Assembly (NCBI RefSeq): GCF_015644665.1
Contig: NZ_JADOBQ010000007.1
Coordinates: 62,001 to 126,000, forward strand
Length of the DNA: 64,000 nt
Direction of reading: 5' to 3'
DNA from: Roseobacter sp. MH60115
GTDB taxonomy: Bacteria > Pseudomonadota > Alphaproteobacteria > Rhodobacterales > Rhodobacteraceae
In this document: piece after piece, positions 1-10,815 of the stretch
Position numbering within the stretch: position 1 is the first letter of the stretch
How the letters are laid out: the number at the start of each line of letters is the position of its first letter
Made by a program: the position numbers and the translations under genes
The notes under the pieces: generated by a model
Told to the model about the DNA's origin: nothing
The model's input: the letters and a program-made list of their open reading frames with translations, nothing else
Database searches by the model: none

Positions 1-363
1 TTGTTCATCGCGGCGACGCAAATGGGTGCGGTGGCCGCCGGTCAGGAGGCAGAGCCCTGGTTTGAACTGGGCGCGCGGATCGGCGAGGCGTTCCAGGTGG
101 CCGACGATTTACGCGATGCGCTCTACGATGAAGAAACTCTGGGCAAGCCCGCCGGTCAGGACGATCTGCACGGGCGTCCCAACGCAGTCTCGCTGCTGGG
201 CGTGCAGGGCGCGATTTCGCGGCTGAAGGATATTCTGGGCGGGGCCATTGCCTCGATCCCCTCTTGTCCGGGAGAGGCGCAACTGGCCGAGATGGTGCGT
301 ACCTATGCCGAGCGGCTGACGCCCGTCGCGCCGCATGTGACCGCCACGCGCAGCAATGTCTGA
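1..363 (+). CDS. crtE: Geranylgeranyl diphosphate synthase CrtE, C-terminal part (truncated by window edge)
   Basis: This is the 3' end of a trans-isoprenyl diphosphate synthase, which makes GGPP for carotenoids and for the bacteriochlorophyll tail. The remaining 120 residues contain the second aspartate-rich motif of the family (FQVADDLRD, about residues 31-39 of the fragment), which binds Mg-diphosphate. The TTG at base 1 is not the true start, because the first aspartate-rich motif and about 170 N-terminal residues lie outside the window. The stop overlaps the crtF start by 8 bases, so the two are translationally coupled. The crtE name rests on the motif and on the crtF-bchC context. Confidence 0.9.
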   Translation: MFIAATQMGAVAAGQEAEPWFELGARIGEAFQVADDLRDALYDEETLGKPAGQDDLHGRPNAVSLLGVQGAISRLKDILGGAIASIPSCPGEAQLAEMVRTYAERLTPVAPHVTATRSNV

Positions 364-1480
364 CAACACTGGCGACATGCCGGGCTGGCGTGGTGGCTGG
401 CTGAACCGGCTGGTCGCACGCCCCGGCTTTCAAAGCTGGGCCAGCAAGTTCCCCCTGACCCGCAGGCAGGCGCGCAAGGATGGCGCGCTGCTTTTCGATG
501 TGGTGCAGGGGTTCGTGCAAAGCCAGGTGCTGATGGCGCTGGTGGAGCTCGACATTCTCAAACGTCTGCGCGCAGGGCCGCAAAGTGCTGATCTGCTGGG
601 ACGCGCAACAGACATTCCGGCGGACCGGATGCGGGTGCTGCTGCAAGCGGCCGCGGCGCTGGACCTGCTCAAGCGGGACCGCAAGGGGGCGTACCGGTTG
701 GCGCGCAAGGGGGCGGCGCTGATGGGTGTGCCGGGACTGGAGGCGATGATCCGTCACCACCGCGCTTTCTACGCCGATCTGGCCGATCCGGTTGCTTTGC
801 TGCAGGGGCCAATGCAGACCGAGCTATCGGAGTTCTGGCCCTACGTCTTTGGCGCGCGCGGGGACATTGATCCGGACGTGGCTGCGACATATTCCGACCT
901 GATGGCGCAAAGCCAGCGGTTGGTGGCAGAGGACACGCTGCGCGCCGTTTCGCTCAAAGACACGCAATGCTTGCTGGATGTGGGCGGCGGCACCGGCGCT
1001 TTTCTGGAGGCAGCCGGGCGACAGGCCACGGGGCTGCAGATGATGCTCTTCGATCTGCCGCAGGTGGTGTCGGCGGCGCGGGTGCGGCTCAATGCGGCGG
1101 GTATGGGGGACCGGGTGACCATCCACGCCGGGTCGTTTCGGGAGGATCCTTTGCCGCTGGGTGCAGATGCGCTTTCCTTGATCCGGGTGCTTTACGATCA
1201 TTCTGATGACACCGTGCGCAACCTGCTGGCGGCGGCCTTCGCGGCGCTGCCGCCGAGTGGTCGTCTGATCATTTCCGAGCCGATGGGTGGGGGCGCCTCC
1301 CCTGATCCGGCGGGGGACATATATTTCGCTTTCTACACGCTGGCGATGCAGACCGGGCGCGTACGCTCGGCGGATGAGATATCCGACCTTTGTGCGACAG
1401 CAGGATTTGTGGACATGCGCAGCCCGAAACCGGCGCGGGCTTACGTCACGCGGGTGCTGACGGCGCGCAAGCCGGGATAG
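356..1480 (+). CDS. crtF: Demethylspheroidene O-methyltransferase CrtF
   Basis: A 374-residue SAM-dependent methyltransferase that O-methylates the C-1 hydroxyl of acyclic carotenoids in the spheroidene/spheroidenone pathway. The N-terminal half is a winged-helix dimerisation domain typical of small-molecule O-methyltransferases, with FDVVQGFVQSQVL near residue 45. The Rossmann SAM-binding motif DVGGGTG lies near residue 208. The length is usual for CrtF. It starts inside crtE (8-base overlap) and is followed by the two PpsR-type sites and bchC, the standard order in purple bacteria. Family assignment is strong; the exact carotenoid substrate is inferred from context. Confidence 0.93.
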   Translation: MSDNTGDMPGWRGGWLNRLVARPGFQSWASKFPLTRRQARKDGALLFDVVQGFVQSQVLMALVELDILKRLRAGPQSADLLGRATDIPADRMRVLLQAAAALDLLKRDRKGAYRLARKGAALMGVPGLEAMIRHHRAFYADLADPVALLQGPMQTELSEFWPYVFGARGDIDPDVAATYSDLMAQSQRLVAEDTLRAVSLKDTQCLLDVGGGTGAFLEAAGRQATGLQMMLFDLPQVVSAARVRLNAAGMGDRVTIHAGSFREDPLPLGADALSLIRVLYDHSDDTVRNLLAAAFAALPPSGRLIISEPMGGGASPDPAGDIYFAFYTLAMQTGRVRSADEISDLCATAGFVDMRSPKPARAYVTRVLTARKPG

Positions 1481-1494
1481 TGCCTTTGGTCAAC

Positions 1495-1512
1495 TGTCCA
1501 ATTTAGTTGACA
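1495..1512. promoter_or_regulatory. PpsR/CrtJ-type operator 1 upstream of bchC
   Basis: The sequence TGT CCAATTTAGTTG ACA fits the TGT-N12-ACA consensus bound by the redox- and light-responsive repressor PpsR (CrtJ). It is the distal member of a pair and lies 15 bases after the crtF stop. Binding by PpsR is known for this motif in Rhodobacter; here it is inferred from the match and the position. Confidence 0.85.
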
Positions 1513-1520
1513 CAATGGTA

Positions 1521-1538
1521 TGTAAGATTAAACTGACA
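1521..1538. promoter_or_regulatory. PpsR/CrtJ-type operator 2 upstream of bchC
   Basis: TGT AAGATTAAACTG ACA is a second perfect TGT-N12-ACA site, 8 bases after the first. Tandem sites with this spacing are the classical arrangement for cooperative repression of bchC in Rhodobacter. The bchC-puf genes downstream are the expected targets. The bchC start lies about 70 bases further on. Confidence 0.87.
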
Positions 1539-1608
1539 GTGACAGCATGAGCTGCGGGATGAGTCTTTGACGGAGATCAAAAGCGATCACGCCAGCGAGG
1601 AGAGAGAT

Positions 1609-2550
1609 TTGGAAACCACCGCCGTTCTCCTGAAAGGTCCACGCGATCTTGACGTAGATACCCTGACGCTCACACCGCCGGGGGCCGCGGATCTGGTGGT
1701 TGATATCCAGCATTCCGGCATTTCCACAGGAACGGAAAAGCTCTTCTGGACAGGGGATATGCCGCCCTTTCCGGGCATGGGTTACCCACTGGTGCCGGGC
1801 TATGAGGCTGTCGGCGAAGTGGTGGAAGCCGCCTCGGCGACGGGGTACCGGCCCGGCGATCATGTCTTTGTCCCGGGCGCCAATTGTTATGACGGCGCTT
1901 TCGGTCTTTTTGGCGGCGCCGCCTCCCGGATTGTAACCGCAGCAGATCGTGTGACGCGAATCGATGCGGGCCTTGGCGCGCAGGGGGCGCTGCTGGCGCT
2001 GGCGGCCACGGCGCGCCACACGATGGCCGGATTGAACAAGTCCGTGCCCGACCTGATCGTGGGTCACGGTGTACTGGGCCGCTTGCTGGCCCGCCTGACG
2101 ATCGCCGCCGGGGCACCTGCGCCCACCGTCTGGGAGATCAACCCGGCACGGCGGGGTGGGGCCATGGGCTACGAGGTTGTCGCCCCCGAGGACGACACGC
2201 GCCGCGACTACATGTCCGTCTATGATGCCTCGGGCAGCATGGAGGTGCTGAACGATCTGGTGGCCGCTCTGGGTAAGGGCGGTGAGGTCGTGCTGGCAGG
2301 CTTTTATAAGGAACCCATTCGGTTTGATTTCCCTCCGGCCTTCATGAAGGAGGCGCGGTTCCGGGTTGCCGCCGAATGGACCCATGACGATCTGGCCGCC
2401 ACCCGCGCGCTGGTGGAAAGCGGCACGCTGAGCCTGGATGGGCTGATCACCCATGAGACGGGTGCGGATCAGGCCCCGTCGGCCTACCGGCAGGCCTTCA
2501 CCGATGCGGATTGCCTGAAGATGATTTTGAACTGGAAGGACGTGGCGTGA
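1609..2550 (+). CDS. bchC: Bacteriochlorophyllide a dehydrogenase BchC
   Basis: A medium-chain dehydrogenase/reductase-like enzyme of 313 residues that oxidises the 3-hydroxyethyl group of 3-hydroxyethyl bacteriochlorophyllide a to the 3-acetyl group, the last ring modification before esterification. The frame is open from a TTG at 1567, but I chose the TTG at 1609: it has GGAG about 6 bases upstream and gives the family's usual N-terminus ([11 protein letters not shown]). The GPG/GHGVLG Rossmann region is near residue 150. The last 4 bases overlap the GTG start of bchX. Confidence 0.93.
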   Translation: METTAVLLKGPRDLDVDTLTLTPPGAADLVVDIQHSGISTGTEKLFWTGDMPPFPGMGYPLVPGYEAVGEVVEAASATGYRPGDHVFVPGANCYDGAFGLFGGAASRIVTAADRVTRIDAGLGAQGALLALAATARHTMAGLNKSVPDLIVGHGVLGRLLARLTIAAGAPAPTVWEINPARRGGAMGYEVVAPEDDTRRDYMSVYDASGSMEVLNDLVAALGKGGEVVLAGFYKEPIRFDFPPAFMKEARFRVAAEWTHDDLAATRALVESGTLSLDGLITHETGADQAPSAYRQAFTDADCLKMILNWKDVA

Positions 2551-3578
2551 AAGATGGTATCGACACCAAGACCCCGGCTGCGGGCGACGTGCCAGACCTG
2601 AAGGATTTCGACAAGCGCCTGCGCGAGGAGGCGTCCGAGCCGACGCTGGAAGTGCCGCAGAGCGAACCCACCTCGAAAACGCAGATCATTGCGATCTATG
2701 GCAAGGGCGGGATCGGCAAATCGTTTACGCTGGCCAATCTCAGCCACATGATGGCCGAACAGGGCAAGCGCGTGCTGCTGATCGGGTGTGACCCGAAATC
2801 TGATACGACCTCTCTGCTTTTTGGTGGCAAGGCTTGCCCGACGATCATCGAAACCTCGACTGCCAAGAAGCTGGCGGGCGAAGAGGTCAAGATCGGCGAC
2901 GTCTGTTTCAAACGCGGCGGCGTCTTTGCGATGGAGCTGGGCGGTCCCGAGGTCGGGCGCGGCTGCGGCGGGCGCGGGATCATCCACGGGTTCGAGCTCT
3001 TGGAGAAGCTGGGGTTTCATGACTGGGATTTTGACTATGTGCTGCTCGATTTCCTCGGCGATGTGGTCTGCGGCGGTTTCGGTCTGCCGATCGCGCGGGA
3101 CATGGCGCAGAAGGTGATCCTTGTCGCCAGCAACGATCTGCAGTCGCTTTACGTGGCGAACAACGTCTGTTCGGCGGTGGAGTATTTCCGCAAGCTGGGC
3201 GGTAATGTCGGTGTCGCGGGTCTCGTGATCAACAAGGATGACGGCACGGGCGAGGCTGCGGCCTTTGCCGAGGCCGTCGACATTCCGGTTCTCGCGGCCA
3301 TTCCGCAGGACGATGACCTGCGCAAGAAGTCCGCGAACTACCAGATTGTCGGCACGCAGGCCTCGCAATGGGGCGATCTCTTTGCCCAACTTGGCGAGAA
3401 CGTGGCAGAGGCCCCGCCGGTGCGCCCTGTGCCGCTGGACCAGGACGGGCTGCTGGGGCTTTTTGATGCCTCTGAAACCGGTGGTGACATCGTGCTCGAA
3501 CCTGCCTCTGACGCGGACATGCGCGGCAAGAACGCCGCGCCCAAACCGTCGCTGGAGGTCGTTTATGACGAAGCCTGA
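2547..3578 (+). CDS. bchX: Chlorophyllide reductase iron protein subunit BchX
   Basis: The ATP-dependent electron donor of chlorophyllide a oxidoreductase, a nitrogenase-like complex that reduces the C7=C8 bond of ring B. It has 343 residues. The P-loop GKGGIGKS is at 52-59, and the cysteines that bridge a [4Fe-4S] cluster between two subunits are C140 (GRGCGGRG) and C175 (VVCGGFG). The GTG at 2547 is preferred because GGAAGGA ends 6 bases upstream and it overlaps the bchC stop (GTGA); an in-frame ATG at 2511 lies inside bchC. BchX delivers electrons to BchY-BchZ, encoded downstream. Confidence 0.95.
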   Translation: MKDGIDTKTPAAGDVPDLKDFDKRLREEASEPTLEVPQSEPTSKTQIIAIYGKGGIGKSFTLANLSHMMAEQGKRVLLIGCDPKSDTTSLLFGGKACPTIIETSTAKKLAGEEVKIGDVCFKRGGVFAMELGGPEVGRGCGGRGIIHGFELLEKLGFHDWDFDYVLLDFLGDVVCGGFGLPIARDMAQKVILVASNDLQSLYVANNVCSAVEYFRKLGGNVGVAGLVINKDDGTGEAAAFAEAVDIPVLAAIPQDDDLRKKSANYQIVGTQASQWGDLFAQLGENVAEAPPVRPVPLDQDGLLGLFDASETGGDIVLEPASDADMRGKNAAPKPSLEVVYDEA

Positions 3579-3738
3579 GTGCATCGAAAAAACCCGCCGT
3601 GCGATGGACCGTGCCACAAACGCGGGCCGAAAGTCATTGACCGCCTGTGAGGTCAGTCGCGACATCATCGAGAAATCTATTCGGCTGATGGCGTCCATGC
3701 AGTTGCCCGCGCTGACCCACAGGTCCGTCGATAGATGA
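3565..3738 (+). CDS. Unrecognised 57-residue protein between bchX and bchY
   Basis: A short cistron filling the gap between two chlorophyllide reductase genes. GGAGG stands 7 bases before its ATG, its first 14 bases overlap the end of bchX, and its stop overlaps the bchY start in an ATGA. This arrangement implies coupled translation. The product is basic and hydrophilic, with two cysteines (C5 and C28), a predicted helical middle (SRDIIEKSIRLMASMQ) and no signal peptide or membrane segment. I do not recognise a family. A role in assembly of the BchXYZ complex is possible but is only inference from position. Confidence 0.65.
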   Translation: MTKPECIEKTRRAMDRATNAGRKSLTACEVSRDIIEKSIRLMASMQLPALTHRSVDR

Positions 3739-5306
3739 AACAGGAAGTCACATATGATGACGCCGCCGAGGTGGAGGTGATCAAGGGTCATCCCCATGGT
3801 GACGTCACCCGTGTGGCGGAGGCGGCACCTGCCGATGGCGCCGGGTGCCATTCGGGTGCTGAGATGGCCGAGGCGGCACGTCTGGCCGGGCAGTCGGAAT
3901 TGCTGGACAAGTTCAAGGCGGACTACCCGATGGGTCCGCATGACAAGCCGCAGTCGATGTGCCCTGCCTTTGGATCGTTGCGGGTCGGGTTGCGGATGAA
4001 GCGGGTGGCGACGGTGCTGTCGGGATCGGCCTGCTGTGTTTACGGGCTGACGTTTGTTTCGCATTTCTACGGCGCGCGGCGGTCGGTGGGCTATGTGCCC
4101 TTCAACTCCGAAACGCTGGTAACCGGCAAGCTGTTTGAAGACATTCGTGAGTCCGTACATGAGTTGGCGGACCCGGATCATTATGATGCAATTGTGGTGA
4201 CGAACCTCTGTGTGCCGACGGCCAGCGGGGTGCCGCTGCGGCTGTTGCCCGATGAGATCAACGGCGTACGGATCGTCGGCATCGATGTGCCGGGGTTTGG
4301 CGTGCCGACCCATGCCGAGGCCAAGGATGTGCTGGCGGGTGCGATGTTGAGTTACGCCCGTGCGGAAGCCGAAGCAGGTCCGGTCGCGGCTCCCGTGGGT
4401 GGCAAATCCACCCGTCCAACGGTGGCGCTTTTGGGCGAGATGTTTCCCGCCGATCCGATGATGATTGGTCAGATGCTGGCGCCCATGGGGCTGGCTGCCG
4501 GGCCGGTGTTGCCCTGCCGCGAGTGGCGCGAGCTTTATGCCGCTCTGGATTGTGCGGTCGTCGCGGCGATCCACCCGTTCTATGTGGATACGGTGCGGGA
4601 GTTCAAAGCCGCCGGGCGGCCCGTCGTCGGCTCCGCGCCGGTGGGGTATGACGGTACGGCCAGCTGGTTGCAGAGCATTGGCGAGACCCATGGTGTCTCT
4701 GCCGCTGACATCGCTGCCGCGCAAAACGCTGTTTTACCTACGATCCGGGGCGCGCTGGCCGCGACACCCATCACGGGCAGGATTACGCTCTCGGGCTATG
4801 AAGGGTCCGAGTTGCTGGTCGCACGCTTGCTCATCGAGAGCGGGGCGGAGGTGCCTTATGTGGGCACGGCCTGCGCCAAGTCACCCTGGTCGGCGGCGGA
4901 CGCAGAGTGGCTGGCGGCGAAGGGGGTCACGGTTAAATACCGCGCCTCGCTGGAGGATGATTGTGCAGCGATGGAGGCCATCCAGCCTGATCTGGCCATT
5001 GGGACCACGCCGGTGGTTCAGAAAGCCAAGGAGCTGGGCATTCCCGGTCTCTACTTCACCAATCTGATTTCTGCGCGGCCTCTCATGGGCGTTGCGGGGG
5101 CCGGATCACTGGCGGAGGTGATCAATGCGGCCATCGGCAACAAGGATCGCATGGGCCGGATGAAGGCGTTTTTTGAAGATGTCGGCGCAGGCGACACTGC
5201 GGGTGTCTGGGAGGGTGTGCCGAACCTGCGGCCTGACTTCCGGGTGCAGCATCAGAAGAAGCTGGACAAGGCCGCACGGGCGGCCAAAGCGGCGCAGATG
5301 ATATGA
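3735..5306 (+). CDS. bchY: Chlorophyllide reductase subunit BchY
   Basis: One half of the catalytic heterotetramer (with BchZ) of chlorophyllide a reductase, homologous to NifD/BchN. It has 523 residues. Candidate Fe-S ligands are the cysteines in SMCPAFGS (near residue 75), GSACCVYG (near 97) and NLCVPTASG (near 157), the pattern expected for a cluster shared between BchY and BchZ. The start overlaps the stop of the small cistron upstream. It is separated from bchZ by 160 bases carrying a hairpin with a T-run and a GC-rich repeat. Confidence 0.95.
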   Translation: MKQEVTYDDAAEVEVIKGHPHGDVTRVAEAAPADGAGCHSGAEMAEAARLAGQSELLDKFKADYPMGPHDKPQSMCPAFGSLRVGLRMKRVATVLSGSACCVYGLTFVSHFYGARRSVGYVPFNSETLVTGKLFEDIRESVHELADPDHYDAIVVTNLCVPTASGVPLRLLPDEINGVRIVGIDVPGFGVPTHAEAKDVLAGAMLSYARAEAEAGPVAAPVGGKSTRPTVALLGEMFPADPMMIGQMLAPMGLAAGPVLPCREWRELYAALDCAVVAAIHPFYVDTVREFKAAGRPVVGSAPVGYDGTASWLQSIGETHGVSAADIAAAQNAVLPTIRGALAATPITGRITLSGYEGSELLVARLLIESGAEVPYVGTACAKSPWSAADAEWLAAKGVTVKYRASLEDDCAAMEAIQPDLAIGTTPVVQKAKELGIPGLYFTNLISARPLMGVAGAGSLAEVINAAIGNKDRMGRMKAFFEDVGAGDTAGVWEGVPNLRPDFRVQHQKKLDKAARAAKAAQMI

Positions 5307-5361
5307 TAACGGTGCAAAATACATATTATGCGCCGCGTGCGCGGCAGCGGGTTTCGCCAGA

Positions 5362-5389
5362 AACCTGCGTGCGCACCCAGGTTGTTTTT
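5362..5389 (+). terminator. Terminator-like palindrome between bchY and bchZ
   Basis: Bases 5362-5383 form a 22-base near-perfect palindrome (AACCTG arm, GTGCGCAC centre, CAGGTT arm, one C-C mismatch). It is followed by GTTTTTG at 5384-5390, the form of an intrinsic terminator. A smaller hairpin, GGTTTC-gcca-GAAACC, precedes and overlaps it at 5350-5365. As it lies inside an operon it may be an attenuator or an mRNA-stability element rather than a full stop. Confidence 0.55.
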
Positions 5390-5394
5390 GTTGA

Positions 5395-7181
<1,787 letters not shown>

Positions 7182-7366
7182 ACGACCTCGCGCTGCACTG
7201 GCTGGCAAGACCGGCGGCGCGACCCGACTGCTCGATTGTTGTGCGCCTGTCGAGTTCCAAGACTGTCCGCCTCTCAACAAGGTGAACAGACCCCCGAGGG
7301 GGATATCCCCCAAAGGACCCGGCCGCGGGGTGCGCGGCGTCAGCATAACGTTCCGGAGGAATATTT
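7182..7366 (+). promoter_or_regulatory. pufQ-pufB intercistronic leader with palindromes
   Basis: A 185-base untranslated stretch before pufB. It contains the perfect palindrome GGGGGATATCCCCC (7298-7311), which can also pair its G-run with the preceding CCCCC (7291-7295), so two exclusive hairpins are possible. CCGGAGGA ends just before the pufB start. In Rhodobacter the corresponding region is where puf mRNA is processed. No gene is seen here. Confidence 0.45.
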
Positions 7367-7519
7367 ATGGCTGATAATACCGACCTGTCCTTTACAGGTC
7401 TCACAGACGAACAGGCGCAGGAACTGCATTCCGTCTACATGAGCGGTCTCTGGCTGTTCTCGGCGGTGGCTGTGGTCGCACATCTGGCGACTTACATCTG
7501 GCGTCCCTGGTTCGGATAA
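7367..7519 (+). CDS. pufB: Light-harvesting 1 beta polypeptide PufB
   Basis: A 50-residue LH1 beta apoprotein. It has a polar N-terminus, one transmembrane helix, H39 ([10 protein letters not shown]) as axial ligand to bacteriochlorophyll, the conserved upstream H21 (QELHSVY), and the C-terminal WRPWF motif. A strong GGAGGA lies 7 bases before the ATG, fitting high expression. It pairs with PufA to form the ring around the reaction centre. Confidence 0.96.
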   Translation: MADNTDLSFTGLTDEQAQELHSVYMSGLWLFSAVAVVAHLATYIWRPWFG

Positions 7520-7531
7520 GGAGAGATGGAT

Positions 7532-7690
7532 ATGGCAAAGTTCTACAAGATCTGGCTCATCTTCGACCCTCGCCGCGTTTTCGTGGCACAGGGCGTCTTC
7601 CTTTTCCTGTTGGCTGCGATGATCCACCTGGTGGTGCTCAGCAGTGGCCTGAACTGGTTCGAGGCGGCAGCTGCCGCAGGTGGTCAGTAA
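7532..7690 (+). CDS. pufA: Light-harvesting 1 alpha polypeptide PufA
   Basis: A 52-residue LH1 alpha apoprotein starting [17 protein letters not shown], the family signature. H32 in AAMIHLVV is the bacteriochlorophyll ligand in the single membrane helix. An in-frame ATG at 7526 is only 2 bases from AAGGAG, whereas the ATG at 7532 has 8-base spacing and gives the normal N-terminus. It lies 12 bases after pufB; the pair forms the most stable segment of puf mRNA in related species. Confidence 0.96.
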   Translation: MAKFYKIWLIFDPRRVFVAQGVFLFLLAAMIHLVVLSSGLNWFEAAAAAGGQ

Positions 7691-7742
7691 ATCTTGGGCG
7701 CGCGGCAAGGCGTGCTTTTGATCAACTGATAGCGAAAAGAAT

Positions 7743-7779
7743 GCTGCGGGCGGCCTGAGTGTGCGCCTCTGCCCGCAGC
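7743..7779 (+). terminator. pufA-pufL intercistronic hairpin
   Basis: GCTGCGGGC (7743-7751) and GCCCGCAGC (7771-7779) form a perfect 9-base stem around a 19-base loop that can pair further. It has no T-run. In Rhodobacter hairpins here block 3' exonucleases and partly terminate, so that pufBA mRNA outlasts pufLM and antenna exceeds reaction centre. A weaker stem (GCCTC/GAGGC, 7805-7824) follows before pufL. Confidence 0.75.
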
Positions 7780-7850
7780 GAACCAAGGACATAACAATCT
7801 GACGGCCTCCGCCTTGACCGAGGCGTGCCGCACACACGCGGAGAATGAAG

Positions 7851-8699
7851 ATGGCGTTGCTCAGCTTCGAAAGAAAATATCGCGTCCGCGGAGGGACGCT
7901 GATCGGGGGCGATCTGTTCGACTTCTGGGTGGGGCCTTTTTACGTGGGCTTCTTCGGGGTCACGACGGTCTTCTTCGCTCTCTTGGGAACCATTCTGATT
8001 TTCTGGGGTGCCAGCCAGCAGGGAACCTTCAACCCCTGGCTGATCAACATCGCCCCGCCGGACCTGAGCTACGGGCTTGGCCTGGCGCCCTTGATGGAAG
8101 GCGGTCTGTGGCAGATCATCACGATCTGCGCGACGGGGGCCTTCATCTCCTGGGCGCTGCGCGAGGTGGAGATCTGCCGCAAGCTTGGCATGGGCTATCA
8201 TGTGCCCGTCGGCTTTGGCTTTGCGATCCTCGCCTATGTGACGCTGGTCATCTTCCGCCCGCTGCTGATGGGGGCCTGGGGGCATGGGTTTCCCTACGGG
8301 ATTTTCAGCCACCTCGACTGGGTCAGCAACACCGGCTACGCCTATCTGCACTTCCACTACAACCCGGCGCATATGCTGGCCGTGACGCTCTTCTTCACGA
8401 CCACGCTGGCCTTGGCGCTGCATGGTGGGTTGATCCTGTCGGCGGCCAACCCCGAAAAGGGCGAAGAGGCCAAGACACCGGATCACGAGGATACGTTCTT
8501 TCGCGATTTCATCGGCTACTCCATCGGCACGCTGGGCATCCATCGCCTGGGATACCTGCTGGCGATCAACGCCGTCTTCTTCTCCGCCGTCTGCATCATC
8601 ATCTCCGGCCCGGTCTGGACGGCCGGTTGGCCCGAGTGGTGGAACTGGTGGCTCGATCTGCCGATCTGGGGTGACCCCATCGCCGTGGGAGGGATGTGA
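7851..8699 (+). CDS. pufL: Photosynthetic reaction centre L subunit PufL
   Basis: A 282-residue five-helix membrane protein that, with PufM, holds the special-pair bacteriochlorophylls, bacteriopheophytins, quinones and non-haem iron. The N-terminus [15 protein letters not shown] is the family signature. Conserved segments include the histidine-rich [15 protein letters not shown] and the iron/quinone-side helix with [13 protein letters not shown]. The ATG at 7851 has GGAG 7 bases upstream; the in-frame ATG at 7845 is too close. The length matches Rhodobacter L. pufM begins 2 bases after the stop. Confidence 0.97.
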   Translation: MALLSFERKYRVRGGTLIGGDLFDFWVGPFYVGFFGVTTVFFALLGTILIFWGASQQGTFNPWLINIAPPDLSYGLGLAPLMEGGLWQIITICATGAFISWALREVEICRKLGMGYHVPVGFGFAILAYVTLVIFRPLLMGAWGHGFPYGIFSHLDWVSNTGYAYLHFHYNPAHMLAVTLFFTTTLALALHGGLILSAANPEKGEEAKTPDHEDTFFRDFIGYSIGTLGIHRLGYLLAINAVFFSAVCIIISGPVWTAGWPEWWNWWLDLPIWGDPIAVGGM

Positions 8700-8701
8700 T
8701 C

Positions 8702-9697
8702 ATGGCTTATCCTGAATATCAGAACATCTTCACGCAGGTGCAGGTCCAGGGCACGCCCGAATGGGGCATGGACGATACCGGCAACAACATGATGGAAGAG
8801 CGGGTCGGCAAACCCTTCTTCAGCACGCTTGCCGGGCTTTTCGGCAATGGCCAGATCGGTCCCTACTACTGGGGCTGGACCAGCATGGTGGCCTTTGGCA
8901 CCGGTCTTGCGTGGTTCTTCATCGTGGGGTTCAACATGCTGGCGCAGGTCGGCTGGTCGATCCCGCAGTTCATCCGGCAGCTCTTCTGGCTGGCGCTGGA
9001 GCCGCCCTCGCCTGAATACGGGCTGACCATGCCGCCGCTGAACGATGGTGGCTGGTACATCATCGCCAGCTTCTTTTTGCTGGTCTCGGTGATGACATGG
9101 CTGCTGAGGGCGTATCTTCTGGCCGAACAGCACAAGATGGGCAAACACATCTTCTGGGGCTTTGCCGCTGCCGTCTGGCTGTTCCTGGTGCTGGGCCTCT
9201 TCCGCCCGATCCTGATGGGCTCGTGGAGCGAGGCGGTGCCTTACGGTATCTTCCCGCACCTTGACTGGACCACGGCGTTTTCGATCCGCTACGGCAACCT
9301 CTATTACAACCCGTTCCACTGCCTGAGCATCGTCTTCCTCTATGGCTCGGTCCTGCTCTTCTGCATGCACGGCGGCACGATCCTTGCCGTCACCCGCTAT
9401 GGCGGCGACCGAGAGCTGGAACAGATCTACGACCGCGGGACCGCCACCGAACGCGCTGCGCTTTTCTGGCGCTGGACCATGGGCTTCAACGCCACGATGG
9501 AGGGCATCCACCGCTGGGCGTGGTGGTTCGCCGTGCTGACCCCGATCACCGGCGGCATCGGCATCCTGCTCACCGGCACGGTGGTCGACAACTGGTTCAT
9601 CTGGGCGCAGGAACACAACTTCGCGCCAATGTATGACGGCTCCTACGGATACGCTGACTACGGCTCCTACGAAGCCTTTATCGGGAAGGAGAACTGA
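8702..9697 (+). CDS. pufM: Photosynthetic reaction centre M subunit PufM
   Basis: A 331-residue partner of PufL. It shows the M signature near the start ([13 protein letters not shown]), the special-pair region with [13 protein letters not shown], and the iron-ligand helix ([14 protein letters not shown]). It is about 20 residues longer at the C-terminus than the Rhodobacter protein, as is common where PufC is present. The ATG at 8702 is used (GGAGGG 8 bases upstream) rather than the in-frame ATG at 8696. Confidence 0.97.
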   Translation: MAYPEYQNIFTQVQVQGTPEWGMDDTGNNMMEERVGKPFFSTLAGLFGNGQIGPYYWGWTSMVAFGTGLAWFFIVGFNMLAQVGWSIPQFIRQLFWLALEPPSPEYGLTMPPLNDGGWYIIASFFLLVSVMTWLLRAYLLAEQHKMGKHIFWGFAAAVWLFLVLGLFRPILMGSWSEAVPYGIFPHLDWTTAFSIRYGNLYYNPFHCLSIVFLYGSVLLFCMHGGTILAVTRYGGDRELEQIYDRGTATERAALFWRWTMGFNATMEGIHRWAWWFAVLTPITGGIGILLTGTVVDNWFIWAQEHNFAPMYDGSYGYADYGSYEAFIGKEN

Positions 9698-9699
9698 TC

Positions 9700-10815
9700 A
9701 TGCTGCCCAAGTGGTTCAACAAATGGAATCAGGATAACCCGACCAATATCTTTGGCCCGGCGATCCTGGTCGGCGTGGCCGGGGCTGCGGTGTTCATCGC
9801 TGCGATGGTGGTCAGCTGGGGCAATCCGGCGCAGACCTCCAGCCTGCAGACGGGACCTCGGGGCACGGGCATGTCGGTGCCCGAGTTCAACGTGGTGCGC
9901 CTGGCGGCGGACCCGACGATCGAGGACTACTACACCGAAGAGCCCTATGTGCCCGAAGGTGGTGAAGATCTTGCCCGCGACATCTATGAAAACGTGCAGG
10001 TGCTGGGCGATCTGACGGAGGACAACTTCAACCGTGTGATGAACGCCATCACGCAGTGGGTGTCGCCCGAGCAGGGCTGCGCCTACTGCCACGGGGATGG
10101 TGATCTGGAGACCTATGGTGAAGACACGCTCTATACCAAGGTTGTGTCCCGCCGGATGATCCAGATGACGCAGGCGATCAACGAGGACTGGGATGGTCAC
10201 GTGAACGCGGTCGCCGAGGTGGGCGTGAATTGCTACACCTGTCACCGGGGCGAAAACGTACCCTCGGACATCTGGTTCAAGGTCTCGCCAGTCAACGCCT
10301 CTGCGGCGGGCTGGTCGGCCAATCAGAACCAGGCCACATCGCTGAGCCAGTCCACGTCTCTGCCGTCCGATGCGCTGGAGAAATACCTGCTGGAGGGCGA
10401 AACCATCGCCGTGCATTCGCTGGAAAGCCGCGAAGCCGGGGTGGCGGGCGTGGATGGCTATGCCTCCATCCAGGACACCGAACGCACCTATTCGCTGATG
10501 AATTACTTCTCCAACAGCCTCGGTGTGAACTGTGTTTTCTGCCACAACAGCCGCGCGTTTTATGATGGTTCGCAGAACACGCCACAGTGGGGCACCGCCT
10601 CCCTCGGCATCCTGATGGTGCAGGAGCTGAACACCGACTACCTCGTTCCGCTGCAGGATACCTACCCGCCCGAGCGCCTTGGTCCGATCTTTGCCGATGC
10701 GCCGAAAGCGGCCTGCAAAACCTGTCACAAGGGCTATCAGCGCCCGATGCAGGGGATGAACGTGATTGCAGACTGGCCCGAGCTCGCGACGACAGAGGCG
10801 CCGGTCTATGAATGA
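9700..10815 (+). CDS. pufC: Reaction-centre tetrahaem cytochrome c subunit PufC
   Basis: A 371-residue periplasmic cytochrome that re-reduces the photo-oxidised special pair. Four CXXCH haem-binding motifs are visible: CAYCH (127-131), CYTCH (178-182), CVFCH (278-282) and CKTCH (339-343). The N-terminal hydrophobic segment (about residues 18-42) has no lipobox cysteine, so the protein is probably held by an uncleaved anchor rather than a lipid. It follows pufM by 2 bases. Its presence, with no pufX, marks this as the Roseobacter-type puf operon. Confidence 0.97.
   Translation: MLPKWFNKWNQDNPTNIFGPAILVGVAGAAVFIAAMVVSWGNPAQTSSLQTGPRGTGMSVPEFNVVRLAADPTIEDYYTEEPYVPEGGEDLARDIYENVQVLGDLTEDNFNRVMNAITQWVSPEQGCAYCHGDGDLETYGEDTLYTKVVSRRMIQMTQAINEDWDGHVNAVAEVGVNCYTCHRGENVPSDIWFKVSPVNASAAGWSANQNQATSLSQSTSLPSDALEKYLLEGETIAVHSLESREAGVAGVDGYASIQDTERTYSLMNYFSNSLGVNCVFCHNSRAFYDGSQNTPQWGTASLGILMVQELNTDYLVPLQDTYPPERLGPIFADAPKAACKTCHKGYQRPMQGMNVIADWPELATTEAPVYE

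Noticed and set aside
2484-4724. A 746-codon open frame on the - strand
   Set aside because: It lies antisense to bchX and bchY, has unusual composition (His/Arg/Gln-rich) and no recognisable domain. It is an effect of high GC.
7526-7531. The ATG at 7526 as the pufA start
   Set aside because: It lies 2 bases from AAGGAG, too close. The ATG two codons later has normal spacing and matches family N-termini.
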